DNA from: Arthrobacter agilis
GTDB taxonomy: Bacteria; Actinomycetota; Actinomycetes; Actinomycetales; Micrococcaceae
Direction of reading: 5' to 3'
Assembly (NCBI RefSeq): GCF_006494655.1
Contig: NZ_VHIM01000006.1
Span: 1-64,000, forward strand
Length of the DNA stretch: 64,000 nucleotides
In this document: piece by piece, positions 1 through 9,036 of the stretch
How positions within the stretch are numbered: position 1 is the first letter of the stretch
Layout of the letters: the number at the start of each line of letters is the position of its first letter
The notes under the pieces: model-generated
Database searches by the model: none
Told to the model about the DNA's origin: nothing
The model's input: only the letters and a program-made list of their open reading frames with translations
Program-made: the position numbers and the translations under genes

Positions 1-1
1 C

Positions 2-127
2 GAATCAGCCCGCCGGGCAGCACTACCGGGCTGGCTCCACGAATACAATCACCACAGGCCCCACACCGCCATCGGAGGCAAACCACCCATCACCCGGCTA
101 ACCAACCTCCCTGGGCAGTACAGCTAG
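2..127 (+). mobile_element. IS481-family transposase, C-terminal remnant (cut by window edge)
   Basis: An open frame entering from the left edge encodes about 41 residues ending in Gln-Tyr-Ser and a TAG at 125-127. It reads W-L-H-E-Y-N-H-H-R-P-H, then G-G-K-P-P-I-T-R-L. This is the conserved tail of IS481/IS3-type DDE transposases: the tryptophan and the YN-HRPH block after the catalytic Glu, then the PP-I-RL block. The catalytic residues lie outside the window, so completeness cannot be judged. The terminal inverted repeat should lie shortly after the stop but I cannot identify it. The frame overlaps the 3' end of the opposite-strand ribA. Confidence 0.75.
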
Positions 128-847
128 CTCCTCCCCCTCGCCCTGCGACGGTGCCACGGGCACCACTCCGTCGAGCAGGGATTCCCAGGCATCCGCGACC
201 GGCGGGGCATCGTGCCGCATGCGCGCTCGCTTGGTCGCGAGGTAGCCGGCGTTCTCCGACCTCTCCGACACGGCGAGCCCGTGGCGTTCGACGACGGCGA
301 TCCCGAGGTCCTCGAGGGCCTCCTCCTTGGCGGGATTGCCCGACAGGAGCCGGACGGCGCGGATCCCGAGGTCCTGGAGGATCTCGGCTGCCTGGTCGTA
401 GTGGCGCGCATCCACGGGTAGCCCCAGTGCGGTGTTCGCGTCGACCGTGTCGATGCCCTCGTCCTGCAGCGCATACGCCTTCAGCTTGGCGAGCAGACCG
501 ATCCCTCGTCCCTCGTGACCGCGGACGTAGACGACCACCCCGCGCCGCTCCCGCGCGACAGCCGCGAGCGCGGCGTCCAGCTGCTCACCGCAGTCGCAGC
601 GCCAGGAGCCGAAGGCATCTCCGGTGAGGCACTCGCTGTGGACCCGGACCAACGGGGGCTCGTCGATCGGCGTCACATCCTCGATCCCCTGGGCGAGCGC
701 CACGTGCTCGGTTCCCCCGGAGTCGCGGTACCCGATCATCCGGAAGGTCCCGTGCCTGGTGGGCAGCACGGTCTCCACGACCCGCTCCACGCTGGCCGGA
801 ACGGTCGACGCCGCGAGCTGCGCGGCCCGGAAGGATTGCGAGGACAT
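98..847 (-). CDS. ribA: GTP cyclohydrolase II (riboflavin biosynthesis)
   Basis: Converts GTP to 2,5-diamino-6-ribosylamino-4(3H)-pyrimidinone 5'-phosphate, formate and pyrophosphate, the first committed step to riboflavin. The 249-residue protein carries the family signature [18 protein letters not shown] with three zinc ligands (Cys73, Cys84, Cys86) and the catalytic stretch [10 protein letters not shown] near residue 110. It is a stand-alone form without a DHBP synthase domain and is longer than E. coli RibA (196) because of an N-terminal extension of about 20 residues and a C-terminal tail. A TACAGT hexamer ends six bases before the ATG and there is no clear ribosome-binding site, so the mRNA is probably leaderless. 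The last nine or so codons lie inside the IS481 remnant, so the C-terminus may have been altered by the insertion; the catalytic core is intact. Confidence 0.93.
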   Translation of the reverse strand: MSSQSFRAAQLAASTVPASVERVVETVLPTRHGTFRMIGYRDSGGTEHVALAQGIEDVTPIDEPPLVRVHSECLTGDAFGSWRCDCGEQLDAALAAVARERRGVVVYVRGHEGRGIGLLAKLKAYALQDEGIDTVDANTALGLPVDARHYDQAAEILQDLGIRAVRLLSGNPAKEEALEDLGIAVVERHGLAVSERSENAGYLATKRARMRHDAPPVADAWESLLDGVVPVAPSQGEGEELAVLPREVG

Positions 848-953
848 GTCTCAACTGTAGGAGCGGAGCCGGAGGACGACGAAAACGTGGGTCGTCCCGC
901 GCCGTCGTCCGCCGAGGACCCGCTGACCCACAGCGTCGGGAGAGGTGGCGTAC

Positions 954-1871
954 TCAGGCGGGCGGCTCCGGTCGGCGGACCTCGCGGGCCGCGCGGTCCA
1001 ACACCTTCCGGACGGCCACGACGGCAGGGCGTTCTGCTCCCGCACGTCGGGCCGAGGTGAAGATGGCGCGTCGCGGACTGTCCTCCAGCTCCACGAGCCG
1101 CACGGGGACGTCCCGACCGGTCCACACGAGGTCCGGCATGAGCGCGACGGCGTTGCCGGACTCGATGAGCCGGATCTGTGCCTGCAGGTCCGCCGTCTCG
1201 TAGCGCACGTCCGGCTCGAAGCCGGCCCTGCGGCACGCCTGTTCGGCCCAGTGCCGCGACGCCGCTCCCCGCGGCTCCATGACCCACGCGGCGTCGGCGG
1301 CCGCCGCCACCGTGGCGATCCCGGCGTAGCGGGACGGTCCGACCGGCACCGCCAGGCGGATGGCGTCCTCCGTGAGTGCCAGATGGTCCAGTTCGGGATG
1401 GCGCGGGGCCGCGTGGCCCGGATACTGCTCGGCGATCACGAGGTCGAAATCACGGGCGAAGGTCTCCCAGAGGGCGGTCTCCGGCTCGCGCTGCACCATC
1501 TCCACGCGCACGTCCGGATAGTCCTGCGTCATCGCGGTGAGGGCATCGGGCATGAGGGCGAGCGCCGCCGACTGGAAGACGGCCACCCGGACGGTCCCGG
1601 TGACGGAGGTCAGGGATGCCGCGAGACCGGCCTCGGCCCGCTCGAGTGTCTCGAGCAGGTCTGCGGTGTGTGCGACGAGGATCTCGGCCTGCGGGGTCAG
1701 GACCACGCGCCGTCCGGTCTTCCGCAGCAGTTCGACACCCACCTCCTTCTCCAGCAGCGCCAACTGCTGGGAGACCGAGGACGGGCTGTAGCTCAGGGCG
1801 GCAGCCACCTCCGCGAGCGTTCCGCGGATCTTGAGTTCCCGGAGCAGGCGCAGCCTCCGTAGGTCCAGCAC
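954..1871 (-). CDS. LysR-type transcriptional regulator divergent from putA
   Basis: A 305-residue LysR-family regulator. Residues 1-60 form the winged helix-turn-helix (LRELKIRGTLAEVAAALSYS then PSSVSQQLALLEKEVG); the remainder is the substrate-binding-like effector domain. The start is GTG at 1869-1871 behind a good GGAGG. It is transcribed away from putA across 160 bp containing a 9-bp inverted repeat, the usual layout of a LysR regulator controlling its divergent neighbour. The inference is that it activates or represses putA in response to proline or a catabolite; the effector cannot be read from the sequence. Confidence 0.9.
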   Translation of the reverse strand: MLDLRRLRLLRELKIRGTLAEVAAALSYSPSSVSQQLALLEKEVGVELLRKTGRRVVLTPQAEILVAHTADLLETLERAEAGLAASLTSVTGTVRVAVFQSAALALMPDALTAMTQDYPDVRVEMVQREPETALWETFARDFDLVIAEQYPGHAAPRHPELDHLALTEDAIRLAVPVGPSRYAGIATVAAAADAAWVMEPRGAASRHWAEQACRRAGFEPDVRYETADLQAQIRLIESGNAVALMPDLVWTGRDVPVRLVELEDSPRRAIFTSARRAGAERPAVVAVRKVLDRAAREVRRPEPPA

Positions 1872-1918
1872 GGTACCTCCAGGGGTTGCTCGGGCGATCG
1901 GATCGCGTCGGTTCTGCT

Positions 1919-1942
1919 GATGAATACTCTTCGGTATTCATC
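1919..1942. promoter_or_regulatory. Inverted repeat, probable LysR operator between LysR gene and putA
   Basis: GATGAATAC and GTATTCATC form a perfect 9-bp inverted repeat with a 6-nt spacer. Its core, ATAC-N6-GTAT, fits the dyad T-N11-A boxes bound by LysR regulators. It lies 48 nt upstream of the LysR start and just upstream of a candidate putA promoter. Confidence 0.6.
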
Positions 1943-1944
1943 GC

Positions 1945-1973
1945 TTTTCCTCATCCTACGACCCGGTGATACT
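1945..1973 (+). promoter_or_regulatory. Candidate putA promoter
   Basis: TTTTCC (1945-1950) and GATACT (1968-1973) are separated by 17 nt and lie directly downstream of the LysR-type palindrome. The -35 is weak, as expected for an activator-dependent promoter. A start near 1980 would give a 5' leader of about 55 nt that contains an imperfect GAAGTAGCTGCTTC palindrome at 1981-1994. Confidence 0.4.
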
Positions 1974-2034
1974 GAGAAATGAAGTAGCTGCTTCATCCTG
2001 CCCGGCGCAAGCCGATCGACCGAGAGCCGTTGCC

Positions 2035-5000
2035 ATGACAACCCAGATCCCACCGCTCGAGGGAGTCGCCGTGACCGCGGCCCCCCTCACCCCGTCAGCC
2101 CCCACCTACCCGGTGGCCCCCGCCGGACCCGCCCACTTCACCGCCGCGCCCGGCGGCACCACCGAGATCCCGGCGGCGCTGCCGGAGGAATCGATCGCGC
2201 TCGTCCGGCGCTGGCTCACCGAGGCCTCGAAGGTCCCGGTGGACGCCTCCGCCCAGCAACTGGCGGGCGTCCTGAAGGATCCGAATGGGCTGGCCTTCAC
2301 CGTCGGCTTCGTGGACGGCGTCATCCGGCCCGAGGACCTCTCGGTGGCCGCGCGCAACCTCGGCGCAATCGCCCCCATGGTGCCAGGCTTCCTCCCCTGG
2401 TACATGCGCGCCGCCGTGAAGGTCGGCGCCGCCGTCGCACCCGTGCTTCCCCAGGTGGTCATCCCGATCGCACGGCGCGTGCTGCGCGAGATGGTGGGAC
2501 ACCTCATCATCGACGCCTCGGACGCCAAGCTCGGGCGTTCGATCGCGAAGATCAAGCGCGAGGGCATCCATCTGAACGTCAACCTCCTCGGCGAGGCCGT
2601 GCTGGGCGACCGCGAGGCCGAGCGCCGCCTCGAGGGGACCGTCCGCCTCCTCGAACGCCCGGACGTCGACTACGTGTCCATCAAGGTATCCTCCACCGTC
2701 GCCCCGCACCCCGCCTGGGCCTTCGAGGAGGCGGTGGAGCACGTGGCCGAGAAGCTGACGCCCCTGTACACCCTGGCCGCCCGGTCCGAGGCGCGGAAGT
2801 TCATCAACCTCGACATGGAGGAGTACAAGGACCTCGACCTGACGATCGCGGTCTTCATGAAGATCCTCGACCGTCCCGAGTTCGACACCCTGGAGGCCGG
2901 CATTGTGCTCCAGGCCTACCTCCCGGACTCCCTTGCCGCGATGATCCGGCTCCAGGAGTGGTCGGCCGCGCGGCGTGCGCGCGGTGGAGCCGGTATCAAG
3001 GTGCGCGTCGTCAAGGGTGCCAACCTGCCCATGGAGACCGTCGAGGCCTCCCTGCACGACTGGCCGCTCGCCACCTGGGGCTCCAAGCAGGAGTCCGACA
3101 CGCACTACAAGCGCGTCCTCAACTACGCACTGCAGCCCGGTCACGTGGAGAACGTCCGCATCGGCGTCGCCGGGCACAACCTCTTCGATCTCGCCTTCGC
3201 GTGGCTCCTCGCCGGGGAACGCCGGGTCCGGCACGGCATCGAGTTCGAGATGCTGCTCGGGATGGCGCAGGGCCAGGCCGAGGCGGTCAAGCGCGACGTC
3301 GGCTCGCTCCTGCTCTACACCCCCGTGGTGCACCCGAGCGAGTTCGACGTCGCCATCGCCTACCTGATCCGGCGTCTCGAGGAGGGCGCGAGCCAGGACA
3401 ACTTCATGTCCGCCGTGTTCGAGCTCACCGAGAACGAGGCCCTGTTCGAGCGCGAGAAGAACCGGTTCCTCGCCTCCCTCGAAGACCTCGACGACGCCGT
3501 GCCGGCGCCAAACCGTCAGCAGGACCGCAGCGTGCCTGCCCCTGCCCATCCGGGCACCGGCTTCGGGAACACCCCGGACACCGATCCCTCGCTCCCGGCG
3601 AACCGCACCTGGGGCCGCGCGATCCTCGACCGGGTGACCACCTCGCAACTCGGGAACGACCTCGTGGCACGGACCACGCTCTCGGGCGCCGAAGACCTCG
3701 AGGAGACCATCGCGGGCGCGGTCTCCGCAGCCGGAGCCTGGGGTGCGATGACCGGCGCCCAACGGGCCGCCGTCCTCCACCGGGCGGGCGACGCCCTGGA
3801 AGCGCGCCGCTCCGACCTCATGGAGGTCATGGCCGCCGAGACCGGCAAGACCCTCGACCAGGCGGATCCCGAGATCTCCGAAGCCGTCGACTTCGCGCAC
3901 TACTACGCCGAGCGGGCCCGTGAGCTCGACGACGTCGACGGCGCGTCCTTCTCCCCCGTCCGGCTCACCGTGGTCACACCGCCGTGGAACTTCCCGGTCG
4001 CGATTCCCGCCGGCTCCACGCTCGCCGCCCTGGCGGCGGGGTCGGCGGTCATCATCAAGCCGGCCTCGCAGGCCCGCCGTTGTGGCTCGGTCATGGTCGA
4101 TGCCCTCTGGGCGGCAGGAGTGCCCCGCGAGGTGCTGCGGCTGGTCCAGCTCGAGGAGAACGACCTCGGCCGGCAGCTGATCGCCGACCCCCGCGTGGAC
4201 CGCGTCATCCTGACGGGCGGCTACGAGACGGCGGAACTGTTCCGGTCCTTCCGGACGGATCTGCCGCTGCTCGCGGAGACCTCGGGCAAGAATGCCGTGA
4301 TCGTGACGCCCAGCGCGGATCTGGACCTCGCGGCGAAGGACGTGGCCCAGTCCGCGTTCGGGCATGCGGGCCAGAAGTGCTCCGCAGCTTCGCTCGTGAT
4401 CCTCGTGGGCAGCGCCGCGACGTCGCACCGCTTCCGCAACCAGCTGCTCGACGCCGTCGCCTCCCTCACCGTGGGCTACCCGGAGGACGCCGGGACGCAG
4501 ATGGGTCCCGTCATCGAACCCGCCACCGGCAAGCTCCTCGACGGCCTGACCACGCTCGGTGACGGCGAGTCCTGGCTGATCGAGCCGCGGAAGCTCGATG
4601 CGAGCGGCCGCCTGTGGAGTCCCGGTGTCCGTGACGGCGTGAAGCGCGGCTCCACCTACCACCTCACGGAGTACTTCGGCCCGATCCTCGGAATCATGAC
4701 GGCCGCGACCCTCGAGGAGGCCATCGCCCTGCAGAACGACATCGACTACGGACTCACCTCCGGCATCCATTCCCTCGACAGCAGGGAGATCGCCACCTGG
4801 ATCGACGGCGTGCAGGCCGGGAACCTCTACGTCAATCGCGGCATCACGGGGGCCATCGTCCAGCGCCAGCCCTTCGGCGGCTGGAAGAAATCGGCCGTCG
4901 GCGCCGGGACGAAGGCCGGCGGACCCAACTATCTCGTGGGTCTCGGCTCGTGGACGTCGGAGGAAGCCACGGCCGAGGGCACACCGCTGCCCGTCGTGGC

Positions 5001-5571
5001 ACCGCTGCTCACGGCAGCACGGACGGCGGGCCTCGCGGACAGTGACCTCGCGCGCCTGACACGCGCCGCGGTTTCGGACGCAGCCGCCTGGGGCAGCGAG
5101 TTCGGGGCGGTGAAGGACGTCTCGGCCCTCTCCGCGGAGCGCAACCTCTTCCGCTACCTCCCCCACCCCGTGACGGTCCGCCTCGCCGAGGACGGCCGAC
5201 CGGCTGACCTCCTCCGTGTGCTCCTCGCGGGACGGACCGCGGGTGCACCGGTCTCGGTCTCCACGGGTGTCGACCTGCCCGCAGCGCTCAGGCAGGCCGT
5301 CGGCCGGCAGGTCGAGAGCGTCACGTCGGAGGGCGACGCCGCCTGGCACGCCCGGGTGGCAGACCTGCCCGTGCGCCGGATCCGCCTCGTCGGTGGGGAT
5401 GCCTCGGCGCTCATGGCGGCGACCGGAGGACGCCCGGATCTCGCGGTGTACGCGCAGCCCGTGACGGAGGCGGGACGCGTCGAGATCCTCCCGTTCGTGC
5501 AGGAGCAGGCCATCAGCATCACGGCCCACCGGTTCGGCACGCCGAACGCACTGACCGCGGGCATCGTCTAG
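2035..5571 (+). CDS. putA: Bifunctional proline dehydrogenase / L-glutamate gamma-semialdehyde dehydrogenase
   Basis: Oxidises proline to pyrroline-5-carboxylate (FAD) and then to glutamate (NAD+). The N-terminal half (about residues 90-480) is the proline dehydrogenase barrel. The aldehyde dehydrogenase half (about 530-980) has PPWNFPVAIP near residue 648, the general base Glu in LLAETSGKN near 748 and the catalytic Cys in GHAGQKCSAAS near 782. About 200 further C-terminal residues (P5CDH-linked tail) follow. There is no N-terminal ribbon-helix-helix domain, so unlike enterobacterial PutA it does not regulate itself, consistent with the divergent LysR gene. The ATG at 2035 (1178 residues) was chosen over an upstream in-frame codon at 1966, which would lie inside the candidate promoter. 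Confidence 0.96.
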   Translation: MTTQIPPLEGVAVTAAPLTPSAPTYPVAPAGPAHFTAAPGGTTEIPAALPEESIALVRRWLTEASKVPVDASAQQLAGVLKDPNGLAFTVGFVDGVIRPEDLSVAARNLGAIAPMVPGFLPWYMRAAVKVGAAVAPVLPQVVIPIARRVLREMVGHLIIDASDAKLGRSIAKIKREGIHLNVNLLGEAVLGDREAERRLEGTVRLLERPDVDYVSIKVSSTVAPHPAWAFEEAVEHVAEKLTPLYTLAARSEARKFINLDMEEYKDLDLTIAVFMKILDRPEFDTLEAGIVLQAYLPDSLAAMIRLQEWSAARRARGGAGIKVRVVKGANLPMETVEASLHDWPLATWGSKQESDTHYKRVLNYALQPGHVENVRIGVAGHNLFDLAFAWLLAGERRVRHGIEFEMLLGMAQGQAEAVKRDVGSLLLYTPVVHPSEFDVAIAYLIRRLEEGASQDNFMSAVFELTENEALFEREKNRFLASLEDLDDAVPAPNRQQDRSVPAPAHPGTGFGNTPDTDPSLPANRTWGRAILDRVTTSQLGNDLVARTTLSGAEDLEETIAGAVSAAGAWGAMTGAQRAAVLHRAGDALEARRSDLMEVMAAETGKTLDQADPEISEAVDFAHYYAERARELDDVDGASFSPVRLTVVTPPWNFPVAIPAGSTLAALAAGSAVIIKPASQARRCGSVMVDALWAAGVPREVLRLVQLEENDLGRQLIADPRVDRVILTGGYETAELFRSFRTDLPLLAETSGKNAVIVTPSADLDLAAKDVAQSAFGHAGQKCSAASLVILVGSAATSHRFRNQLLDAVASLTVGYPEDAGTQMGPVIEPATGKLLDGLTTLGDGESWLIEPRKLDASGRLWSPGVRDGVKRGSTYHLTEYFGPILGIMTAATLEEAIALQNDIDYGLTSGIHSLDSREIATWIDGVQAGNLYVNRGITGAIVQRQPFGGWKKSAVGAGTKAGGPNYLVGLGSWTSEEATAEGTPLPVVAPLLTAARTAGLADSDLARLTRAAVSDAAAWGSEFGAVKDVSALSAERNLFRYLPHPVTVRLAEDGRPADLLRVLLAGRTAGAPVSVSTGVDLPAALRQAVGRQVESVTSEGDAAWHARVADLPVRRIRLVGGDASALMAATGGRPDLAVYAQPVTEAGRVEILPFVQEQAISITAHRFGTPNALTAGIV

Positions 5572-5584
5572 CAGTCCAGCCGAT

Positions 5585-5618
5585 CGGAGGGGTGGGCCGG
5601 CGACGGCCCACCCCTCCG
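5585..5618 (+). terminator. Hairpin after putA
   Basis: A perfect 15-bp GC-rich stem (5585-5599 with 5604-5618) closed by a GCGA (GNRA) tetraloop starts 14 nt after the putA stop. There is no U-tract, as is common for actinobacterial terminators. Confidence 0.8.
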
Positions 5619-5721
5619 TCGTGTTGAACACCCGACCGTGGCACCCGGCACCCGTCGCTCTGGCAGAATCGGTCTGGCCGGCATCCAGCCCAGCCAGTGG
5701 CTACCGAGAGGATTCGCGTCG

Positions 5722-6801
5722 ATGCGAGAGAACCGCACGCCGACCGCCGGGGCCCGCTCCGTCGGTGCCTCGCTCACGCGATGGGCTCCCGGGCTGTTCG
5801 TCATGGCGGTCGGAGTGGCCGCCTCGATCGTGCTCGCAAGCCTGCAGACCCTGCTCGGGGCGCTCGTCATCGCCCTGCTGCTCGGCATGGTGCTCGGCAA
5901 CTCGGGCCTCTACTCCGCAGCGCTCCGCGTCGGCATCGGCGGCGGCACCAAGCGCCTGCTCCGCGCAGGCGTGGTGCTCCTCGGCCTGCAGCTCGCGCTG
6001 CCGGACATCCTCGCGCTGGGGCCGCAGGTCATCCTGCTGATCGTCGCCTGCGTCACCATCAGTTTCTACGGCACGCTCTGGGTGGGACGTCGGCTCGGCC
6101 TGACGCGCGCGGGTGCCCTCCTCATGGCCGCCGGTTTCTCCATCTGCGGGGCGTCGGCCATCGCCGGGATGCAGGGCATCGTCGACGCCGACGACGACGA
6201 GGTGGCCTCCGCCGTCGCCATGGTGACCCTGTACGGCTCGCTCATGATCGTCGCCCTGCCGCTCCTCAACGCCGGGATAGGTCTCGACGCGACCCGCTTC
6301 GGCATCTGGTCGGGCCTCGCCGTCCACGAGGTGGCGCAGGTCGTGGCGGTGGCGAGCACCGCGGGAACGGCGGCACTGGCGTCCGCCACGGTCGTGAAGC
6401 TCGGGCGGGTCCTCATGCTGGCGCCGGTCTCCGCCGTGGCGAGCATCGGTGAACGACGGCGTGCTGCCGCGTCCGCAGCCACGACCGGTGCAACCGGTTC
6501 GGCCGGCCGGGCCGAGGCGGCCGTCGTCGCGACGAGCCGCTCCACGCCCCTGGTACCGCTCTTCGTCCTCGGGTTCCTCGCGATGGTGCTTCTGCGCTCG
6601 CTCGGGGTCCTTCCGCTGCCGGTCCTCGACCTCGGCCGCACGGCGACCACCATCCTCCTCGCGGCGGGCATGTTCGGATTGGGTGCGGGGATCGACCTCC
6701 GGAAGCTCCTGCGCTCGGGCGGGCGCTTCGCCGCCGTCGGGGCCACATCGACGGTGCTCCTCGCCGCAGTGTCGCTGCTCGGCGTGGTGGTGCTGGCCTG
6801 A
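5722..6801 (+). CDS. YeiH/UPF0324-family putative sulfate exporter, membrane protein
   Basis: A 359-residue polytopic membrane protein with about ten hydrophobic segments. It has the family hallmarks LLLGMVLGNSG, the GAGVVLLGLQLAL-like region, GFSICGASAIAG, and a terminal glycine-rich helix preceding GAGIDLRKLL. Members are annotated as putative sulfate exporters (YeiH/YadS); the substrate is not experimentally firm for most. The ATG at 5722 follows GAGAGGAT. A cytoplasmic loop near residues 245-275 is an Ala/Arg/Thr-rich insertion. It sits alone between the putA terminator and the convergent ddl. Confidence 0.85.
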   Translation: MRENRTPTAGARSVGASLTRWAPGLFVMAVGVAASIVLASLQTLLGALVIALLLGMVLGNSGLYSAALRVGIGGGTKRLLRAGVVLLGLQLALPDILALGPQVILLIVACVTISFYGTLWVGRRLGLTRAGALLMAAGFSICGASAIAGMQGIVDADDDEVASAVAMVTLYGSLMIVALPLLNAGIGLDATRFGIWSGLAVHEVAQVVAVASTAGTAALASATVVKLGRVLMLAPVSAVASIGERRRAAASAATTGATGSAGRAEAAVVATSRSTPLVPLFVLGFLAMVLLRSLGVLPLPVLDLGRTATTILLAAGMFGLGAGIDLRKLLRSGGRFAAVGATSTVLLAAVSLLGVVVLA

Positions 6802-6829
6802 TGCGGAGGCCGTGCCCCCGCGGCCCGCG

Positions 6830-7969
6830 TCAGCGGAGGCCGGTACCCCGCTCGAGCGCGAGGCCGATCAGCTCGTCGATCAGCTCGGTGTAGCCGAGGC
6901 CGGACTTCGCCCACATCTGCGGGTACATGCTGATGGGCGTGAATCCCGGCATGGTGTTGATCTCGTTGATGACCAGCCGGCCGTCCGGTGTGTAGAAGAA
7001 GTCGACACGGGACAAGCCCTCGCCGCCGATCGCCTCGAACGCCTCGCCCGCGAGCTGCCGCACGCGGTCGATCACGTCGCTCGGGAGGTCGGCCGGGCAG
7101 GTCAGTTCGGCGGCCGCGCCGTCCACGTACTTGGCGTCGAAGTCGTACCAGGCGTGGTCACCCGGCTGCATGGCGATCTCCCCGGGCAGGGACGTCCGCG
7201 GCGCGTCGAGCCCGCGCCCCTGCAGCACCGCCACCTCGATCTCGCGGCCCTCGATGCCCGCCTCGATGACGACCTTGGGATCGAAGGCGCGCGCGGCCTC
7301 GATGGCCGTCCGGAGTGCGGCGGTGTCCTCGACCCGGCTGATGCCCATGGAGGAGCCCGCGCGGGCCGGCTTGACGAACAGGGGGAAGCCGAGCGCCGTC
7401 GCGCGGTGCAGGGCGCCCTCGGCATCGGTGCGCCACTGGCGGTCGGTCACCACCGCGTACGGGCCCACCTCCAGCCCCGCGGCGGCGAAGACCACCTTCA
7501 TGAAGTGCTTGTCCATGCCGACGGCGGACGCCAGGACACCGGCGCCGACATAGCGCATGTCCGCCATCTCGAGCATGCCCTGCAGCGTGCCGTCCTCGCC
7601 GAACGGCCCGTGGAGCAGTGGGAGCACCACGTCCACGCCACCGAGGCTCTCGGGCACGGAGCCCGGGGCGGCGACGAGCAGCTCCTGACCGGCGCCGCCG
7701 TCGGCCGACGTCCCCATCACGACTGCATGCTCGGTCGCGGTGACCTCCGGGAGGACGTCGGCGCGCAGCGACCACGCGGACGGGTCGGCCGAGACGAGCG
7801 ACCACTGACCGCTCTTCGCGATGCCCACGGGTACCACCTCGTACCGTGAGCGGTCGATCGCCTCGAGGACGCCCGCGGCCGTCACGCAGCTGACGGCGTG
7901 CTCGCTGGAGCGCCCGCCGAACAGGACGAGGACGCGGGTCCGGGGGGCTGCTGGACTCTCGGTGGTCAC
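6830..7969 (-). CDS. ddl: D-alanine--D-alanine ligase
   Basis: ATP-grasp ligase that makes the D-Ala-D-Ala dipeptide for peptidoglycan. The 379-residue protein begins at a GTG overlapping the gpsA stop (GTGA). The N-terminal LFGGRSSEHAVSC signature, the ATP-grasp block FVKPARAGSSMGIS, and the C-terminal metal/substrate block NEINTMPGFTPISMYP are all present. It is the last gene of a murA-plsC-gpsA-ddl chain, a conserved actinobacterial grouping. It converges on the YeiH-type gene with 28 bp between stops. Confidence 0.96.
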   Translation of the reverse strand: MTTESPAAPRTRVLVLFGGRSSEHAVSCVTAAGVLEAIDRSRYEVVPVGIAKSGQWSLVSADPSAWSLRADVLPEVTATEHAVVMGTSADGGAGQELLVAAPGSVPESLGGVDVVLPLLHGPFGEDGTLQGMLEMADMRYVGAGVLASAVGMDKHFMKVVFAAAGLEVGPYAVVTDRQWRTDAEGALHRATALGFPLFVKPARAGSSMGISRVEDTAALRTAIEAARAFDPKVVIEAGIEGREIEVAVLQGRGLDAPRTSLPGEIAMQPGDHAWYDFDAKYVDGAAAELTCPADLPSDVIDRVRQLAGEAFEAIGGEGLSRVDFFYTPDGRLVINEINTMPGFTPISMYPQMWAKSGLGYTELIDELIGLALERGTGLR

Positions 7970-9036
7970 GGTGCGGAATCGCCTTCCGGCTTGAGGTTCC
8001 GGGACAGCAGGCGCTGCCCGAGGTCGTTGACGGACAGGCGTCCCTGCAGGACGGCCACCACGCTCTCGGTGATGGGCATGTCGACGCCGAGGGTCTGGGC
8101 GGCCTCGAGCACGGCCTGCGCGGACTTGATGCCCTCCGCGGTCTGGTTCAGCCGCACCGTCACCTGGTCGAGGGTCAGTCCCTGGCCCAGGAGGTGCCCT
8201 GCCGTGTGATTCCGGGACAGCGCGGAGGAGCACGTCGCGATGAGGTCGCCCATGCCGGCGAGCCCGGACATCGTCTCGGGACGGCCGCCGAGCGCGACGG
8301 CAAGGCGCGTGCTCTCGGCGAGTCCGCGCGTGATGACCGAGGCCTTCGTGTTGTCGCCCATGCGGCGGCCCTCGCAGATGCCGACGGCCAGGGCTATCAC
8401 GTTCTTGACGATCCCGCCGATCTCCACACCGATCACGTCGGTGGAGGTGTACGGGCGGAAGTAGGACGCCGTGCAGGCGGCGGCGATCCAGGTCGCTGTG
8501 TCGTGGTCGGGGCACGCGACCACCGAGGCCGTGGGCTCCTCGCGTGCGATTTCCATGGCCAGGTTCGGTCCGGAGAGGACGGCGATGCGCTCGGCGGGCA
8601 GGGCGAGCTCCTCGGCGATGACCTCGCTCATGCGGGCATCCGTGCCGACCTCCAGGCCCTTCATCAGGGACACGACGACGGCGTGGGCCGGGACGAGCGG
8701 CCGCCATGCGGGCAGCTGTGAGCGGAGCGTCTGCGCCGGGACGGCGAGGACCACGAGGTCGCTCCCCGCCAGGACGGTCGCCACGTCGGCGGACGCCGAC
8801 ACGTTGTCCGGCAGGCGGATGTCGCCGAGGTAGCGCGAGTTCCGGTGGTCGGCGTTGATCTCCTCGGCCACCTCGGCCCGCCGGGACCACAGGACCACGT
8901 CCGTCTGCGGCGAGGTGTCCGCGAGGACCTTCGCGAAGGTGGTCCCCCAGCTTCCTGAGCCCAGCACGGCGATCCGTCGCGGGGCCTCGTCCAGCCGCAG
9001 GATCTCCGGTGCGGCTCCGGGCGTCGCGTCGCTCAT
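7966..9036 (-). CDS. gpsA: NAD(P)-dependent glycerol-3-phosphate dehydrogenase
   Basis: Reduces dihydroxyacetone phosphate to sn-glycerol 3-phosphate, the backbone for phospholipid synthesis. 356 residues: N-terminal Rossmann motif GSGSWGTTFA (about 26-35), SLMKGLE with Lys126, and the catalytic GIVKNVIALAVG with Lys211. The start ATG overlaps the upstream plsC stop (ATGA) and its stop overlaps the ddl start (GTGA), implying coupled translation. Having the G3P-forming enzyme next to an acyltransferase that uses G3P-derived substrate makes metabolic sense. Confidence 0.96.
   Translation of the reverse strand: MSDATPGAAPEILRLDEAPRRIAVLGSGSWGTTFAKVLADTSPQTDVVLWSRRAEVAEEINADHRNSRYLGDIRLPDNVSASADVATVLAGSDLVVLAVPAQTLRSQLPAWRPLVPAHAVVVSLMKGLEVGTDARMSEVIAEELALPAERIAVLSGPNLAMEIAREEPTASVVACPDHDTATWIAAACTASYFRPYTSTDVIGVEIGGIVKNVIALAVGICEGRRMGDNTKASVITRGLAESTRLAVALGGRPETMSGLAGMGDLIATCSSALSRNHTAGHLLGQGLTLDQVTVRLNQTAEGIKSAQAVLEAAQTLGVDMPITESVVAVLQGRLSVNDLGQRLLSRNLKPEGDSAP

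Noticed and set aside
2095-5631. A 1178-codon open frame on the minus strand opposite putA
   Set aside because: Arg/His/Gly-rich product with no domain, a high-GC antisense shadow of putA.
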